Assembly (NCBI GenBank): GCA_964609675.1
Contig: CAZSRX010000002.1
Coordinates: 1 to 64,000, forward strand
Reading direction: 5' to 3'
DNA from: CAZSRX01 sp964609675 [NCBI: uncultured Bacteroidota bacterium]
GTDB taxonomy: Bacteria > CLD3 > SB21
Length of the DNA: 64,000 nt
Part shown: in pieces, positions 26,597 to 35,613 of the stretch
How the letters are laid out: every line of letters begins with the position of its first letter
Numbering within the stretch: position 1 is the stretch's first letter
Program-made: the position numbers and the translations under genes
Notes under the pieces: model-generated
Databases searched by the model: none
Told to the model about the DNA's origin: nothing
What the model saw: only the letters and a program-made list of their open reading frames with translations

Positions 26597-27520
26597 ATGA
26601 AAAAAATCCTTTTCCTCATGATGCTTACCGGAATGTTTTATTCAGCCGCCCGCTCACAGACCAGTGAATTTCGCGATACCATTATCATCCAAACTCTCAA
26701 AGTCATGCCCGATATCCGAAGTGACAACGTAGAGGGTGTGCGCCTCTCGTTTCGGTTTAACCTGATTTATAATGAAAAAATGCATGCCAGTAAAAAACCT
26801 GTGGTTCTTGGAATACGGGCGTTCTTTTTTTCAGAAAACGGCGCGCCCGTCAGAGCTATTTCAGGAACAGCCTACCACAAGAGTGACGATGGGTTAGCGG
26901 TTAGCGGGTCGGATGAGATGAACTGGACGAACCAGAAAAACCTATTTATGCCCTACTATGCGCTCGATTTGCCCGCGGGCAGGCATTCTCTTGTTCTCCG
27001 AATATCCGCCTGGGTCAAAGACACCTCCGTTACTGAAGACAGCCGCCCGATTGCCGTAAGAGGGATGCTGGAATCAGCTTTTCAGATCAATAAGCCCCAA
27101 ACCCGAACCTTCCGGCTACGCCTTCGCGAACTTCGGGTTCATGCGACCAACGCAAAAGGCAATTACTGGGATTTCGGATTATTCAGTTCCAATGCGCCTG
27201 ATCTTCAACATCGGGTGGTATTGCGTTCCAAAGAACATGCGGATAATGTTCATATTTCATCCACAGTCGAAGATGCCCTGTCCGCTGCGTGGCCGGATTT
27301 TTCGGAACCGCTTACCATTTCCAGAAACGATAAAATCACGCTGGCCATTTATGATAAAGATCTTTTTTTCCATGACCTGATTGGCGCCATCAGTTACGGC
27401 CTTGACGAATGGCTTCATATTGGCGCGCAAAATGCCCCGATATATTTCGACCGCGTTAATACCTGTTTAATTGAAATCGAAGAACGGATGCCGGATACCC
27501 GTCCCCCGGACGACCGATAA
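26597..27520 (+). CDS. Exported protein with C2-like C-terminal domain, unknown function
   Basis: This 307-residue protein has a clear signal peptide (MKKILFLMMLTGMFYSAARS). The first part (about 25-165) is beta-rich (EGVRLSFRFNLIYN, GIRAFFFSENGAPV, LPAGRHSLVLRISAWV). The second part (about 175-285) starts FRLRLRELRVHATNAKGNYW and ends KITLAIYDKDLFFHDLIGA. This resembles a C2-type beta sandwich with acidic loops, but I cannot confirm the family. A ribosome site GGGAGAA lies upstream. It is isolated between the response regulator and the Fe-S carrier, with no operon clue. Confidence 0.7.
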   Translation: MKKILFLMMLTGMFYSAARSQTSEFRDTIIIQTLKVMPDIRSDNVEGVRLSFRFNLIYNEKMHASKKPVVLGIRAFFFSENGAPVRAISGTAYHKSDDGLAVSGSDEMNWTNQKNLFMPYYALDLPAGRHSLVLRISAWVKDTSVTEDSRPIAVRGMLESAFQINKPQTRTFRLRLRELRVHATNAKGNYWDFGLFSSNAPDLQHRVVLRSKEHADNVHISSTVEDALSAAWPDFSEPLTISRNDKITLAIYDKDLFFHDLIGAISYGLDEWLHIGAQNAPIYFDRVNTCLIEIEERMPDTRPPDDR

Positions 27521-27703
27521 ACGATAAAGTAATTACGGAATAAAATTAAACAGAAAAAGTTTAGTTTATTAGAACAGCAAAGACCAATTACCTCAGATTA
27601 CAGAACACAAATAATATATTTTATAGTTGTATCCAAGCAAAAATAATGTTAATTATCAGGTCAGCCGAAGTAACATTTTTAATAGACACTAAAAGGAGTT
27701 TAT

Positions 27704-28063
27704 ATGTCTGAACAAACAGAAGTGAAAGCACCGACATCGGATATCGTCATTACGGATGAGGCGATACAGGAAATCATTAATATCAAGAAAGACCAAAATA
27801 TCGGCGAGAATTTTTTTCTTCGAATCGGGGTCCAGGGCGGCGGATGTTCCGGATTCGGCTACGCGCTGGCTTTCGATGACCAGATTGCCGAAACCGATAC
27901 CGTATATACATTCGGAGACATTAAGGTCGCTGTCGATTATAAAAGCATCCTCTACCTTAAAGGCGTCACGATGGATTATTATGACGGCCCGAACGGCAAA
28001 GGGTTTACTTTTGACAATCCAAATGCCGTACGGACCTGCGGCTGCGGCAGTTCCTGCGGTTAA
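27704..28063 (+). CDS. HesB/IscA-type iron-sulfur carrier
   Basis: This 119-residue A-type carrier protein accepts and hands on Fe-S clusters. The three cluster-binding Cys are present: one in GGGCSGFGYALAF (near 47) and two in RTCGCGSSCG near the C-terminus. The middle carries the family block AVDYKSILYLKGVTMDY. AAAGGAG lies 6 bases upstream of the ATG. It is monocistronic, with 183 bp of upstream sequence and a strong terminator behind it. It could be erpA, iscA or sufA by role; sequence alone does not decide. Confidence 0.95.
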   Translation: MSEQTEVKAPTSDIVITDEAIQEIINIKKDQNIGENFFLRIGVQGGGCSGFGYALAFDDQIAETDTVYTFGDIKVAVDYKSILYLKGVTMDYYDGPNGKGFTFDNPNAVRTCGCGSSCG

Positions 28064-28087
28064 TTCTGTCTGAATTAATACATTTCG

Positions 28088-28114
28088 AAAGGGGTTATAT
28101 AAACCCCTTTTTTT
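28088..28114 (+). terminator. Rho-independent terminator after the Fe-S carrier gene
   Basis: A 9-bp stem AAAGGGGTT/AACCCCTTT (28088-28096 and 28102-28110) with a 5-base loop runs into seven T. It ends the plus-strand transcript and touches the end of the convergent zinc-finger gene. Confidence 0.9.
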
Positions 28115-29474
28115 ATTTTATCGAATGGTTACAGTTCGGACAGATTAGCCCGTTCTTTTCAATATTTTCGACAAATGCCGTGGAATATATCCTCCGGCAA
28201 TGGCGGCATATAATCCGGTGCTCATAACAGATCGGTTGGCGGGTAGCCGTGCAATAAAACGTGTGGTCCTGACATAGCCGTTTGCCGCACACCGTACAGA
28301 CTTTCAGACATTCGGTACAGTTCATTTCATTGCCTACGTCACAAAGATCGGAATGTTTTTCGCATACCGGTTTTCGGCAGCCGGAACAGATGGTCACGCA
28401 GTCCGGGCAAAGGTAATCGCCGCATACCGAACAGGTATAGGCGTGGGGCAGGTCTCCGAACCGCTTGCGGCAGCGAACGCAGTGGTAGGAGCATCGCTTG
28501 CAGGCAATGGCGTTATCGGTGGTCACAACAATCGTTTCCATCAGCGCCTGGCAGGACGGGCATAAGCCGGGATCAAGATGACACGTAAACGGATCATAAA
28601 TCATTTTGATTTCTTGTTCTTCTCTCGTCTGCTTGTTAACGAGGGTAACCGTGACTTCGTAATCACTGCGTTCGATAACGTGGAAATTAATAAGTTTAAT
28701 AACGATTTTTAACTGATGTTTATGGATTTCTTCCTGAAGTTTGTGCGTATATTCTCTCTCAAACGCCAGGCGCTTCTCCTCGTAGGTAAGCTGGTTTCGG
28801 TGAAGCTCTTCAATCTGGGCCGTATAGTATCCCTTGATGCGCGTGATGTTTCGGTGGAGTCTTTTGAGAATATCATTCTGAAGGGATTTAGCGTGGTTTT
28901 GTGCCTTCGCCGAAGCGGCTTTCAGACATTCCCTAAAATAAATCTCGATATCCTTGCGCGTCAGGTCTGTACCGCCAAGCTGCGTTAACGGCTCCAGATC
29001 CTGCCCCATCACCGCATCGGTATAATAGGATTGGGCGTCAAATACGACGCCTTGCCGGTCGATGCCCAGGTGATACATTTCCTCCGTTTTTTCATCCGAT
29101 AAAAACGATATTTTGAAATTGAACAGCACATCCGCCGTATGGATTTTTTTTATTTTGATATCGGAACACAATCCGTTTTCGATGCGGACGGCTTCGGCGA
29201 TGTCTTCCCTGTTCGGTTTATGCTTTTCCTTCAGGCGGCTGACGGCTTTATTGCCGCGGCTCTGCATGTAGGCGTACATTGCATTCAGCACAAAGGAACC
29301 GTGGGTAACGAGTTCCGTATCTTCTGTCACGGCTTGGGGATCAAATACGAGCCGCAGCTGTTTCTGACTGAAAACCTTTTCCAGTTCCTCATCCAGATCC
29401 ACAATCCATACGTCACCTTCTTGCCGGATTTCCGCGCCGGTATAAGAAAAATAATTCTGGACAAATTCCTTCAT
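28113..29474 (-). CDS. Coiled-coil protein with cysteine-rich zinc-finger C-terminus
   Basis: This protein of about 453 residues has three parts. The N-terminal 200 residues are a mixed alpha/beta region. Its pattern of GDVWIVDLDEELEKVF, LRLVFDP and VTHGSFVLNAMYAYM resembles the C-terminal accessory segment of some SNF2-type helicases; this is a loose comparison. A charged coiled coil follows (about 205-270). The last 140 residues hold many CxxC pairs (CPSCQ, CKRC, CVRC, CSVCGDYLCPDC, CSGC, CTECLKVCTVCGKRLC, CRHC, CPNC), enough for several zinc sites. I chose ATG 29474 (MKEFVQ) because the longer frame begins inside an upstream terminator hairpin. Nucleic-acid or protein binding is likely; no catalytic motif is seen. 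Confidence 0.7.
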   Translation of the reverse strand: MKEFVQNYFSYTGAEIRQEGDVWIVDLDEELEKVFSQKQLRLVFDPQAVTEDTELVTHGSFVLNAMYAYMQSRGNKAVSRLKEKHKPNREDIAEAVRIENGLCSDIKIKKIHTADVLFNFKISFLSDEKTEEMYHLGIDRQGVVFDAQSYYTDAVMGQDLEPLTQLGGTDLTRKDIEIYFRECLKAASAKAQNHAKSLQNDILKRLHRNITRIKGYYTAQIEELHRNQLTYEEKRLAFEREYTHKLQEEIHKHQLKIVIKLINFHVIERSDYEVTVTLVNKQTREEQEIKMIYDPFTCHLDPGLCPSCQALMETIVVTTDNAIACKRCSYHCVRCRKRFGDLPHAYTCSVCGDYLCPDCVTICSGCRKPVCEKHSDLCDVGNEMNCTECLKVCTVCGKRLCQDHTFYCTATRQPICYEHRIICRHCRRIYSTAFVENIEKNGLICPNCNHSIK

Positions 29475-29492
29475 GATAATTTCTCGGACAAT

Positions 29493-29523
29493 AAAAAAAG
29501 AGAACACGCGGGCATTCTCTTTT
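29493..29523 (-). terminator. Terminator between the DUF3098 gene and the zinc-finger gene
   Basis: A 9-bp stem AAAAGAGAA/TTCTCTTTT (29496-29504 and 29515-29523) has a 10-base loop. On the minus strand it is followed by a T tract. It lies 24 bp past the DUF3098 stop and just before the zinc-finger start, so it may attenuate read-through. Confidence 0.65.
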
Positions 29524-29546
29524 CTTTAAACCGGTGTATAGAAATT

Positions 29547-29813
29547 TTACGCCGGCTGGGATGTTTCTTCCTTGTTTTTCTTCCGGTATAATATCGCCGC
29601 CGGTATAATAATCAGATATCCGATCGAAAGAACAATCGGTGACACGGTCAGGGAAAGCGCGCCGTTAACATCGCCGGTGCCCATCAGAATATATCCAGAT
29701 ACGATACACAATAATCCCGCAAAAAATAAAAAATAATTTTCTACCGTAAAGGGCAGGCTGGATTTTTTGAGCGTCGCCGGTTTTTTAACTGCTTGTTTAA
29801 TTTTTGTCGCCAT
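29547..29813 (-). CDS. DUF3098 family small membrane protein
   Basis: This 88-residue protein has a basic N-terminus and two membrane helices: YFLFFAGLLCIVSGYILMG and SPIVLSIGYLIIIPAAILY. The order F-x-x-x-N-Y-x-x-F-x-x-G...GYILMG, then PIVLxIGYxxIIxA, is that of DUF3098, a family frequent in Bacteroidota and relatives and often near cell-division genes. Its function is unknown. It is a single gene bounded by terminators on both sides. Confidence 0.8.
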   Translation of the reverse strand: MATKIKQAVKKPATLKKSSLPFTVENYFLFFAGLLCIVSGYILMGTGDVNGALSLTVSPIVLSIGYLIIIPAAILYRKKNKEETSQPA

Positions 29814-29876
29814 ATTATAAAATGTCCTTTTTTATACTCGAATTATATTTTACTTAAAGAAGTCGTAATAATCAAG

Positions 29877-29909
29877 AAAAAATCGCCTTTTTTCAAACGG
29901 CGATTTTTT
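29877..29909 (-). terminator. Strong terminator after the nuclease/T9SS gene
   Basis: An 11-bp stem AAAAAATCGCC/GGCGATTTTTT (29877-29887 and 29899-29909) has an 11-base loop. It has A and T flanks on the two sides and so works in either direction. By position it ends the minus-strand nuclease transcript. Confidence 0.88.
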
Positions 29910-29949
29910 TTATGCTGATTGTATTACGAATCGTTTTAGGATAATTTTT

Positions 29950-31854
29950 TTATTTGATCAACATCATCTTGTTCGACTTGACGAAATGGCCGGCAACGAG
30001 GCGGTAGATATATATTCCTGATGGTACGGCATCGCCATGATTATTCTTTCCGTCCCACATCACCTGTTTATTTCCGGCGGATTGATATTCAGCGACCAGC
30101 GTACGCACCTCCTGGCCGAGAACATTGTAGATTTTCAGCAAAACCTCACTGTTTACAGGTAACTGATATTTGATGACCGTCAAAGGATTAAAGGGATTGG
30201 GATAATTCGGGTAAAGTTCAAAATGTCTGACCTGAAAATGGGATTGCTCGTTTATGCCTATCAACTGTCCGTTATTGATACGGCCCAGTGAATGGCTGGT
30301 TTCGGGAGTATTGGTTGTCCAGCCAACGGCGCCGTTGTCATTATTGTAATGAAACTGCTGATCATTGGTATACAGGGCGACATAGCCGGAACTCAGCGAC
30401 AAATTATTACTCCATGAGCCGGCTGTCCAGCCGGACATATCGCCGCCGTAACTGACTTTATCCATCAGCGTACCGTTTGTGAGGTCTGGCCCGGTTAGTA
30501 AAACCACATTGTCATTCGGTGCGAGGCTGAAACGCGATGATCCGTTATGCACCAGGGATCCACCCAGCGTCGTGGGGAGTAAAACAATCGTGCTGTCACC
30601 GATAGCCACGGTATCTTCGGCGGCGAAAGGTAATATCGAGCCTCCGGCGTCAGCGATAAGTACGACACGGCTATATCGCGGAACATTTTGCAAAAAAGGA
30701 TTATCCGGCAAGGTCAGCGTGCCTTCCGATGGACCGGGCGTCCCCGCCGGCGAATATAAATCCGTAAGTATCCAGCCCCGCAGATCCATGCCGCCGGATT
30801 TTAGCACAAGCAGTTCCACGGCGTCTTTGTAAGCGCTGCCGTGCAGGATTTCATTGATGATGATGTCGGGATCGACCACCGGCTCGGAAGAACTCATAAA
30901 ATCGGCATAGACCGGCAGATGATCGGAGGCATAATGCAAAGCGTTGGCAACTTCCTGAGACACCGCGTTGTTCGGCATCTTATTAATGGAATCATTAAAA
31001 TGATTGCCATCATTGCCGTATACGGTGTAGGAATTGGATACGTATTCAACTTTCTGTCCGTTATTTAAATTGTAGGATGTGAACATAAAATCAAACCGGT
31101 CATCAAGCCCTCCGGTGGATCCCGAATCCGCCAATGTCCGGATTCGCGTGGATTGGGTGTGCACGGCGCGGTAAGTATAATTGCCGCTCCAGCTTCCGAC
31201 CGCAGAGCTTAAATCTTTAGCGCGGCCGATATTATTGCTTTCGTCTGCGATGAACTTTTGATACCCGGGTTCCGTGCTGGTATAAAAATTCATGTCACCG
31301 ACGATGATAAATTCCGTTCCCGTGGGCAGCGTGTTTAAATAATTTCTCAGGATAGTAACCTCATCGCCGCGCTGCGCCGGGTAATCGGAACCGGCTTTCA
31401 AATGACAACTGTATATCCGCAAGGGATTGCCTCCAACCATAACCTGATATTCCGTAAACGCACGCAACGGCGTGGAAATCGTATCCTGCGCGACGAAAGA
31501 TATTTTGGATGTGCGGTAGAACAGCATGTTATCGGTGTCATAGGCGTTGATAAACGGTGCGCGGGCGTATTGCGTGCCGGCGGCGTTCATCACGCGCAAA
31601 ATCGAATCAGCGCCGCGAGCGTTCACGATTTCCTGCATGACAAGAATGTCGGGATTCGCGTTCTGAATAACGGTCTGAAAATAAGGCAGGCGCGAAGTAA
31701 ACTGGGTTTCATATCCGTTAACGTTAAGCCCATTGTACGTCATAACACGAAATGGCACCTGACATTCAGCACCTTGCACGAAAAAATATAACACCATTAT
31801 CATGCATTGGATACATACCTGATTTGGTTTTAAAATATTCCTGATTAGCATCAT
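29950..31854 (-). CDS. Secreted endonuclease/exonuclease/phosphatase and lamin-tail protein with T9SS domain
   Basis: This 634-residue exported protein has a signal peptide ending near residue 30. An EEP-fold domain follows (about 35-310) with FRVMTYNGLN, DILVMQEIV, the metal/phosphate site IIVGDMNFYTS and HYASDHLPVYADF. A lamin-tail domain (about 325-470) contains DIIINEILHGSAYKDAVELLVL. The chain ends in a T9SS type A sorting domain (NYPNPFNP near residue 560, LKIYNVLGQEVRTLV, final KSNKMMLIK). The EEP residues for DNase-like cleavage (Asn, Glu, Asp-x-Asn, Asp-His) are present, so an extracellular nuclease is likely. The upstream gap is 333 bp and a strong terminator follows. Confidence 0.9.
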   Translation of the reverse strand: MMLIRNILKPNQVCIQCMIMVLYFFVQGAECQVPFRVMTYNGLNVNGYETQFTSRLPYFQTVIQNANPDILVMQEIVNARGADSILRVMNAAGTQYARAPFINAYDTDNMLFYRTSKISFVAQDTISTPLRAFTEYQVMVGGNPLRIYSCHLKAGSDYPAQRGDEVTILRNYLNTLPTGTEFIIVGDMNFYTSTEPGYQKFIADESNNIGRAKDLSSAVGSWSGNYTYRAVHTQSTRIRTLADSGSTGGLDDRFDFMFTSYNLNNGQKVEYVSNSYTVYGNDGNHFNDSINKMPNNAVSQEVANALHYASDHLPVYADFMSSSEPVVDPDIIINEILHGSAYKDAVELLVLKSGGMDLRGWILTDLYSPAGTPGPSEGTLTLPDNPFLQNVPRYSRVVLIADAGGSILPFAAEDTVAIGDSTIVLLPTTLGGSLVHNGSSRFSLAPNDNVVLLTGPDLTNGTLMDKVSYGGDMSGWTAGSWSNNLSLSSGYVALYTNDQQFHYNNDNGAVGWTTNTPETSHSLGRINNGQLIGINEQSHFQVRHFELYPNYPNPFNPLTVIKYQLPVNSEVLLKIYNVLGQEVRTLVAEYQSAGNKQVMWDGKNNHGDAVPSGIYIYRLVAGHFVKSNKMMLIK

Positions 31855-32187
31855 GCCATTACCTGCATATTAAATTTTTTTAATATACTCAGTATACGTG
31901 ATTTATAGATATAATGAAATAAAATTTTAATGCGTTCAAAAAGAAAATTTACGGCGAATACCAGGATTAGCAAGTCATTTCCAAAATTACTGATTTAACA
32001 AATATATTTAAGAACTAATTATTGTGCGATCACAAAGCGGTTGAAATCCGCCTATGGGAAATGTGGACGGTAATTCTTCAAACAAGCCGCGTAGCGAACA
32101 ACACTATAAAATAAACCGGCTCCTCGTTTAAGAAGAGCCGGTTAAAAACGGAAAAGAAAAGTCAAACTTCTTCAAGAAGTATATTTT
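31855..32187. other. Intergenic region upstream of the nuclease gene
   Basis: The 333 bp between two minus-strand T9SS genes is A/T-rich next to the nuclease start (31855-32030) and should contain its promoter. The right end carries the terminator of the subtilisin gene (32109-32143). Apart from that stem I see no ORF, repeat or RNA structure. Confidence 0.4.
32109..32143 (-). terminator. Terminator after the large subtilisin gene
   Basis: A 9-bp GC-rich stem AACCGGCTC/GAGCCGGTT (32114-32122 and 32135-32143) is followed on the minus strand by TATTTTAT. It lies 45 bp past the stop of the 1131-residue protease. Confidence 0.85.
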
Positions 32188-35100
32188 CTATTTGATTAAC
32201 ATCATCTTGCGCGTTAATACCACATCGCCGGCTTTTAACCGGTAAATATAAATGCCGCTGGCGACGCGTACGCCGTGTTTATCGGCTCCGTTCCACTGCA
32301 CCTGATACACGCCGGGCCCTTGCTCCCCGTGAACCAGCGTGGCCACTTCCTGACCAAGTATATTGAACACTTTCAACTCAACCATGGACCGCTTCGGCAA
32401 CTGATAACGCAGGCTGGTAGCGGGATTGAATGGATTGGGGTAATTCTGTTCAAGAGCGAAGGTCTTCGGCAGGCCGCTATGCGGATCATCAATACCGGAG
32501 GACGACTGTACATGTAACGTATAGGATTGTTCACTGATACCCAGCGAATTATTGGCTGAAATTTTCACATAAAAATCGCCCAGCGCTTCCGGTGTCCAGT
32601 TGATAATACCGGAGACGGAATCAATGGTCATACCGGCGGGATATTCTATTAAGCGATAGGTTGGTACCGGTATACCGGCGGCGCCGACATTATACATATA
32701 AGGCGTGCCGATTACTGCCATCGTATCCGGCTGTGAGGTGATGCGGGGTGCGGCCACGTACGAACCAACTTCGAGAATTTCTCCCGCAGAAGTAACCGCC
32801 CATCCGGCCGTGGTATCGATAAAGGCCATGTGGTTGATCGTGCCTGTCAACGGCGGTAAAATCTGCGTTTGCCATGTACCGGTGAGTCCGTTGTTTACGC
32901 TTCGATACATAATACCTGATGCCGTGGCGCACCAGACATAAGACGCATTGGGCGCATACGCGGCATGCATAGAGGTTGTGGATGCCGGCAGGGAGTTGGA
33001 ATACCAGGCCGCGCCGCCGTTGGTGGTTCGGTTGTACGACGATGTGGCTGAACTACCGCTAAAGCTGACGATACCGTTCAACGTGTCGCTGAAAGACACC
33101 TGGACCGTGTTTACAACGGTGGAGGACGAAGACACCCAATTTTCACCGCCGTTCGTGGTACGCCAGACCTTGGATTTATTCGTCCCGAACCAGCCGTGAC
33201 GGTTGCCGATCCAGCACATGGAGTTATTCCAGCCGGCTTCGCCGGAAGCGGGCGTGGGTTCGTTAGCAATGCGGTACCAGCTTGCGCCATAATCCGTTGT
33301 TTTGAGGATCATCCATTTGCCACCAACCGGATCGCCCATCGCGATGCCGTTTTGAGAATCGAACATGTGTATGGCGTCCAAAAACGCGGCCGCATCCGGG
33401 TTGGTATATACTTGCTGCCAACTTAAACCGCCATCAGTGGTGCGGTAAAGAAATGTTCCGCCCGGCGAGGTGGTTACAAACGCGGTATCGGCGTTAATGG
33501 CGTCAATATTATAAATATCGGCTGTGCCAACAACCGGACTAGTAAACAATTCCCAGTTAAGGCCGCCGTCGGTGGTGCGGATGATTTCTCCGCCGTCACC
33601 GGCCGCCCAGACAACCTGGGCATTGACGGCTTTCACCGTATTGAGCGCGGAAGCCGGGCTGGTCTGCGTGGCCCAGTCGGGCAGGGCGGGATATACTTTA
33701 ATCGTCATGCCGGTAGCGTCTTTATACGAATCGCTATTGGCGGCTATGGAAACCTTAATAAACACATTCTTAATTGCCGTCAGGCTGTTGCTGACTTTGA
33801 GCACAAACGGCGTAAAGGTCACGGTTTGATTCGGAGCGATGGCCGCCACCGAAGCCGGGCTCGACAATACCGTAACATCGCTGGACGGCGAGGCCGTGAG
33901 CGTGACATTCAATGCGGTTTCAAACAACACATTTTTGAGCGTTATGGTCAGGTACAGCGTGTCGCCTTTTCTGAAGATAACATCCTCGCCGGTCTGGTTG
34001 ACCAAAGAATAATTCATCATTTCCAGTCCCGGGTGGGATTCGGTAAGGGCGCGGTAGAAATTAACCCGACCATGGCCCAGCTTACCGGCGTAGGAAGGAT
34101 TGGCGGCATCTATCGAGTCCGAGCAAATGCGTATTTGCGCGCGAATCTGATCGGCGGACCAGCCCGGATGCAGGGTTTTTAATAAGCCGGCCAGACCGGC
34201 GGCCATCGGGGTTGCCATGGAGGTGCCGCTCCAACCGGAACTTTCGTACGAAGCGCCGCCGGCGGCATCTACACAGGAAACAACATTTTCGCCAACCGCG
34301 TAAACCGGCGTTGTGGTGCCGTAATTGGAGAAACTCGATTTGGTATCTGTGCTTTTCCCTACCGATCCTACGGCCAGCAGGCCGCGGTAATTGGAAGGAT
34401 AATGCGGATCCAGGTCATTATTGGTGCCGTCATTCCCGGCGGCGGCCAGTATCAGAATACCTGCGTCGCGCACGGCATAAACGATATCCTGCGCGTAGGT
34501 GGAGTAACTGTTCTTACTCCCCCAACTGCAACTGATGATATCCGCGCCGTTATCCGCGGCGTACACAATGCCTTCGTAGCCATACCATAACGAATTATCG
34601 GTGCTGGGGCTGGATACGCAAACGGCCATGATTTGCGGATTAAATGCCGTTCCGGACATGCCTAAGGCATTATGCGTAGCGGCGCCAAAATAACTGGCGC
34701 AGGCGGTACCGTGATCAGCGTTCAGCGTGAGGTGGCCGCGAGGATTCCAGAAATTGAACGTGAAATTCCAACCGATACCGTCATCCACGTAACCGTTGCC
34801 GTCCTGATCTATGCCGTCGCGGTCACCGGCCGGATACGCGGCCGTGTCCCAAACGCCGTTGCCGTTGCGGTCTTCCAGCGGATTGATCCATAAATTCGGC
34901 AGTAAATCCTGATGCGACCACATGGTGCCGCCGTCCACAACCGCAATGACCACGCGATTGGCTTTGGGGATGATCCCGCCGGTCGCGGAATCCGCCCGTA
35001 CGATGTCCCAGCCCTGAGTGACTTTCATCCGTTCAAAATAATCGTATTGCGGGCCCGGAGATCCTCCGGCGAATAACGGATCATTCGGGGTGAAATCGGT

Positions 35101-35583
35101 TTTATGGATCATTTTTGGTTCGGCATAATCCACGGCATCGTTCATGCTCAGCAGGCGGGCGGCTTCGAATTCATCCTTGCCGCTCTGCAGGGAGGCGTAA
35201 TACATGCGGTCTAATCCGTAGGTTTTTGCCGTATATTTCAGCTTTCCGTTGAGAACCGGGAACATGGGTTGCAGGTTCATTATGCCGGCATTCTGCATGG
35301 CGCGGTTCAGCGCCGGGCTGTTGGACAGACCGGTATTCTTTGAGAACATCTGCCCGTCTTTGAGTTTCACGATGATTTGCCCTTTGACCACGTCCGGCCT
35401 GCTTCCGTCCGCGTTCATCCATTGGGAAAACTTCAGATTGACCATCGTTTTTTTCGACAGGCTGACCGTTTTATCGGAATTGATTTTTGAGACAGAATCC
35501 TCATGGCTAATGCCGACAATGACCAAGGACACCATGGCAATGAGGCCAATAATGCCGAATATTTTCAAAAATGGATTTTTCAT
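32188..35583 (-). CDS. Secreted S8 subtilisin-like protease with YCF48-like propeller and T9SS domain
   Basis: This 1131-residue exported serine protease has a signal peptide (7-26) and a propeptide containing RPDVVKGQIIVKLKDG. The S8 catalytic domain (about 175-510) carries Asp in VIAVVDGGTMWSHQD (near 216), His in NADHGTACAS (near 290) and Ser in SGTSMATPMAAGLAGL (near 454). A CARDB-like segment (about 520-625) is followed by a YCF48/BNR propeller (about 630-940) with TTDGGLNWE, TTDGGLSWQQ and TTNGGENWV. A putative Ig domain (about 945-1030) and a T9SS type A domain (NYPNPFNP) end the chain. The propeller is closely similar to one in the giant protein at 47119. It lies 30 bp downstream of the choice-of-anchor J gene, probably in one operon. 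Confidence 0.95.
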   Translation of the reverse strand: MKNPFLKIFGIIGLIAMVSLVIVGISHEDSVSKINSDKTVSLSKKTMVNLKFSQWMNADGSRPDVVKGQIIVKLKDGQMFSKNTGLSNSPALNRAMQNAGIMNLQPMFPVLNGKLKYTAKTYGLDRMYYASLQSGKDEFEAARLLSMNDAVDYAEPKMIHKTDFTPNDPLFAGGSPGPQYDYFERMKVTQGWDIVRADSATGGIIPKANRVVIAVVDGGTMWSHQDLLPNLWINPLEDRNGNGVWDTAAYPAGDRDGIDQDGNGYVDDGIGWNFTFNFWNPRGHLTLNADHGTACASYFGAATHNALGMSGTAFNPQIMAVCVSSPSTDNSLWYGYEGIVYAADNGADIISCSWGSKNSYSTYAQDIVYAVRDAGILILAAAGNDGTNNDLDPHYPSNYRGLLAVGSVGKSTDTKSSFSNYGTTTPVYAVGENVVSCVDAAGGASYESSGWSGTSMATPMAAGLAGLLKTLHPGWSADQIRAQIRICSDSIDAANPSYAGKLGHGRVNFYRALTESHPGLEMMNYSLVNQTGEDVIFRKGDTLYLTITLKNVLFETALNVTLTASPSSDVTVLSSPASVAAIAPNQTVTFTPFVLKVSNSLTAIKNVFIKVSIAANSDSYKDATGMTIKVYPALPDWATQTSPASALNTVKAVNAQVVWAAGDGGEIIRTTDGGLNWELFTSPVVGTADIYNIDAINADTAFVTTSPGGTFLYRTTDGGLSWQQVYTNPDAAAFLDAIHMFDSQNGIAMGDPVGGKWMILKTTDYGASWYRIANEPTPASGEAGWNNSMCWIGNRHGWFGTNKSKVWRTTNGGENWVSSSSTVVNTVQVSFSDTLNGIVSFSGSSATSSYNRTTNGGAAWYSNSLPASTTSMHAAYAPNASYVWCATASGIMYRSVNNGLTGTWQTQILPPLTGTINHMAFIDTTAGWAVTSAGEILEVGSYVAAPRITSQPDTMAVIGTPYMYNVGAAGIPVPTYRLIEYPAGMTIDSVSGIINWTPEALGDFYVKISANNSLGISEQSYTLHVQSSSGIDDPHSGLPKTFALEQNYPNPFNPATSLRYQLPKRSMVELKVFNILGQEVATLVHGEQGPGVYQVQWNGADKHGVRVASGIYIYRLKAGDVVLTRKMMLIK

Positions 35584-35613
35584 TGGTTATCCTTTCTTTT
35601 AGTATAAAAACTT

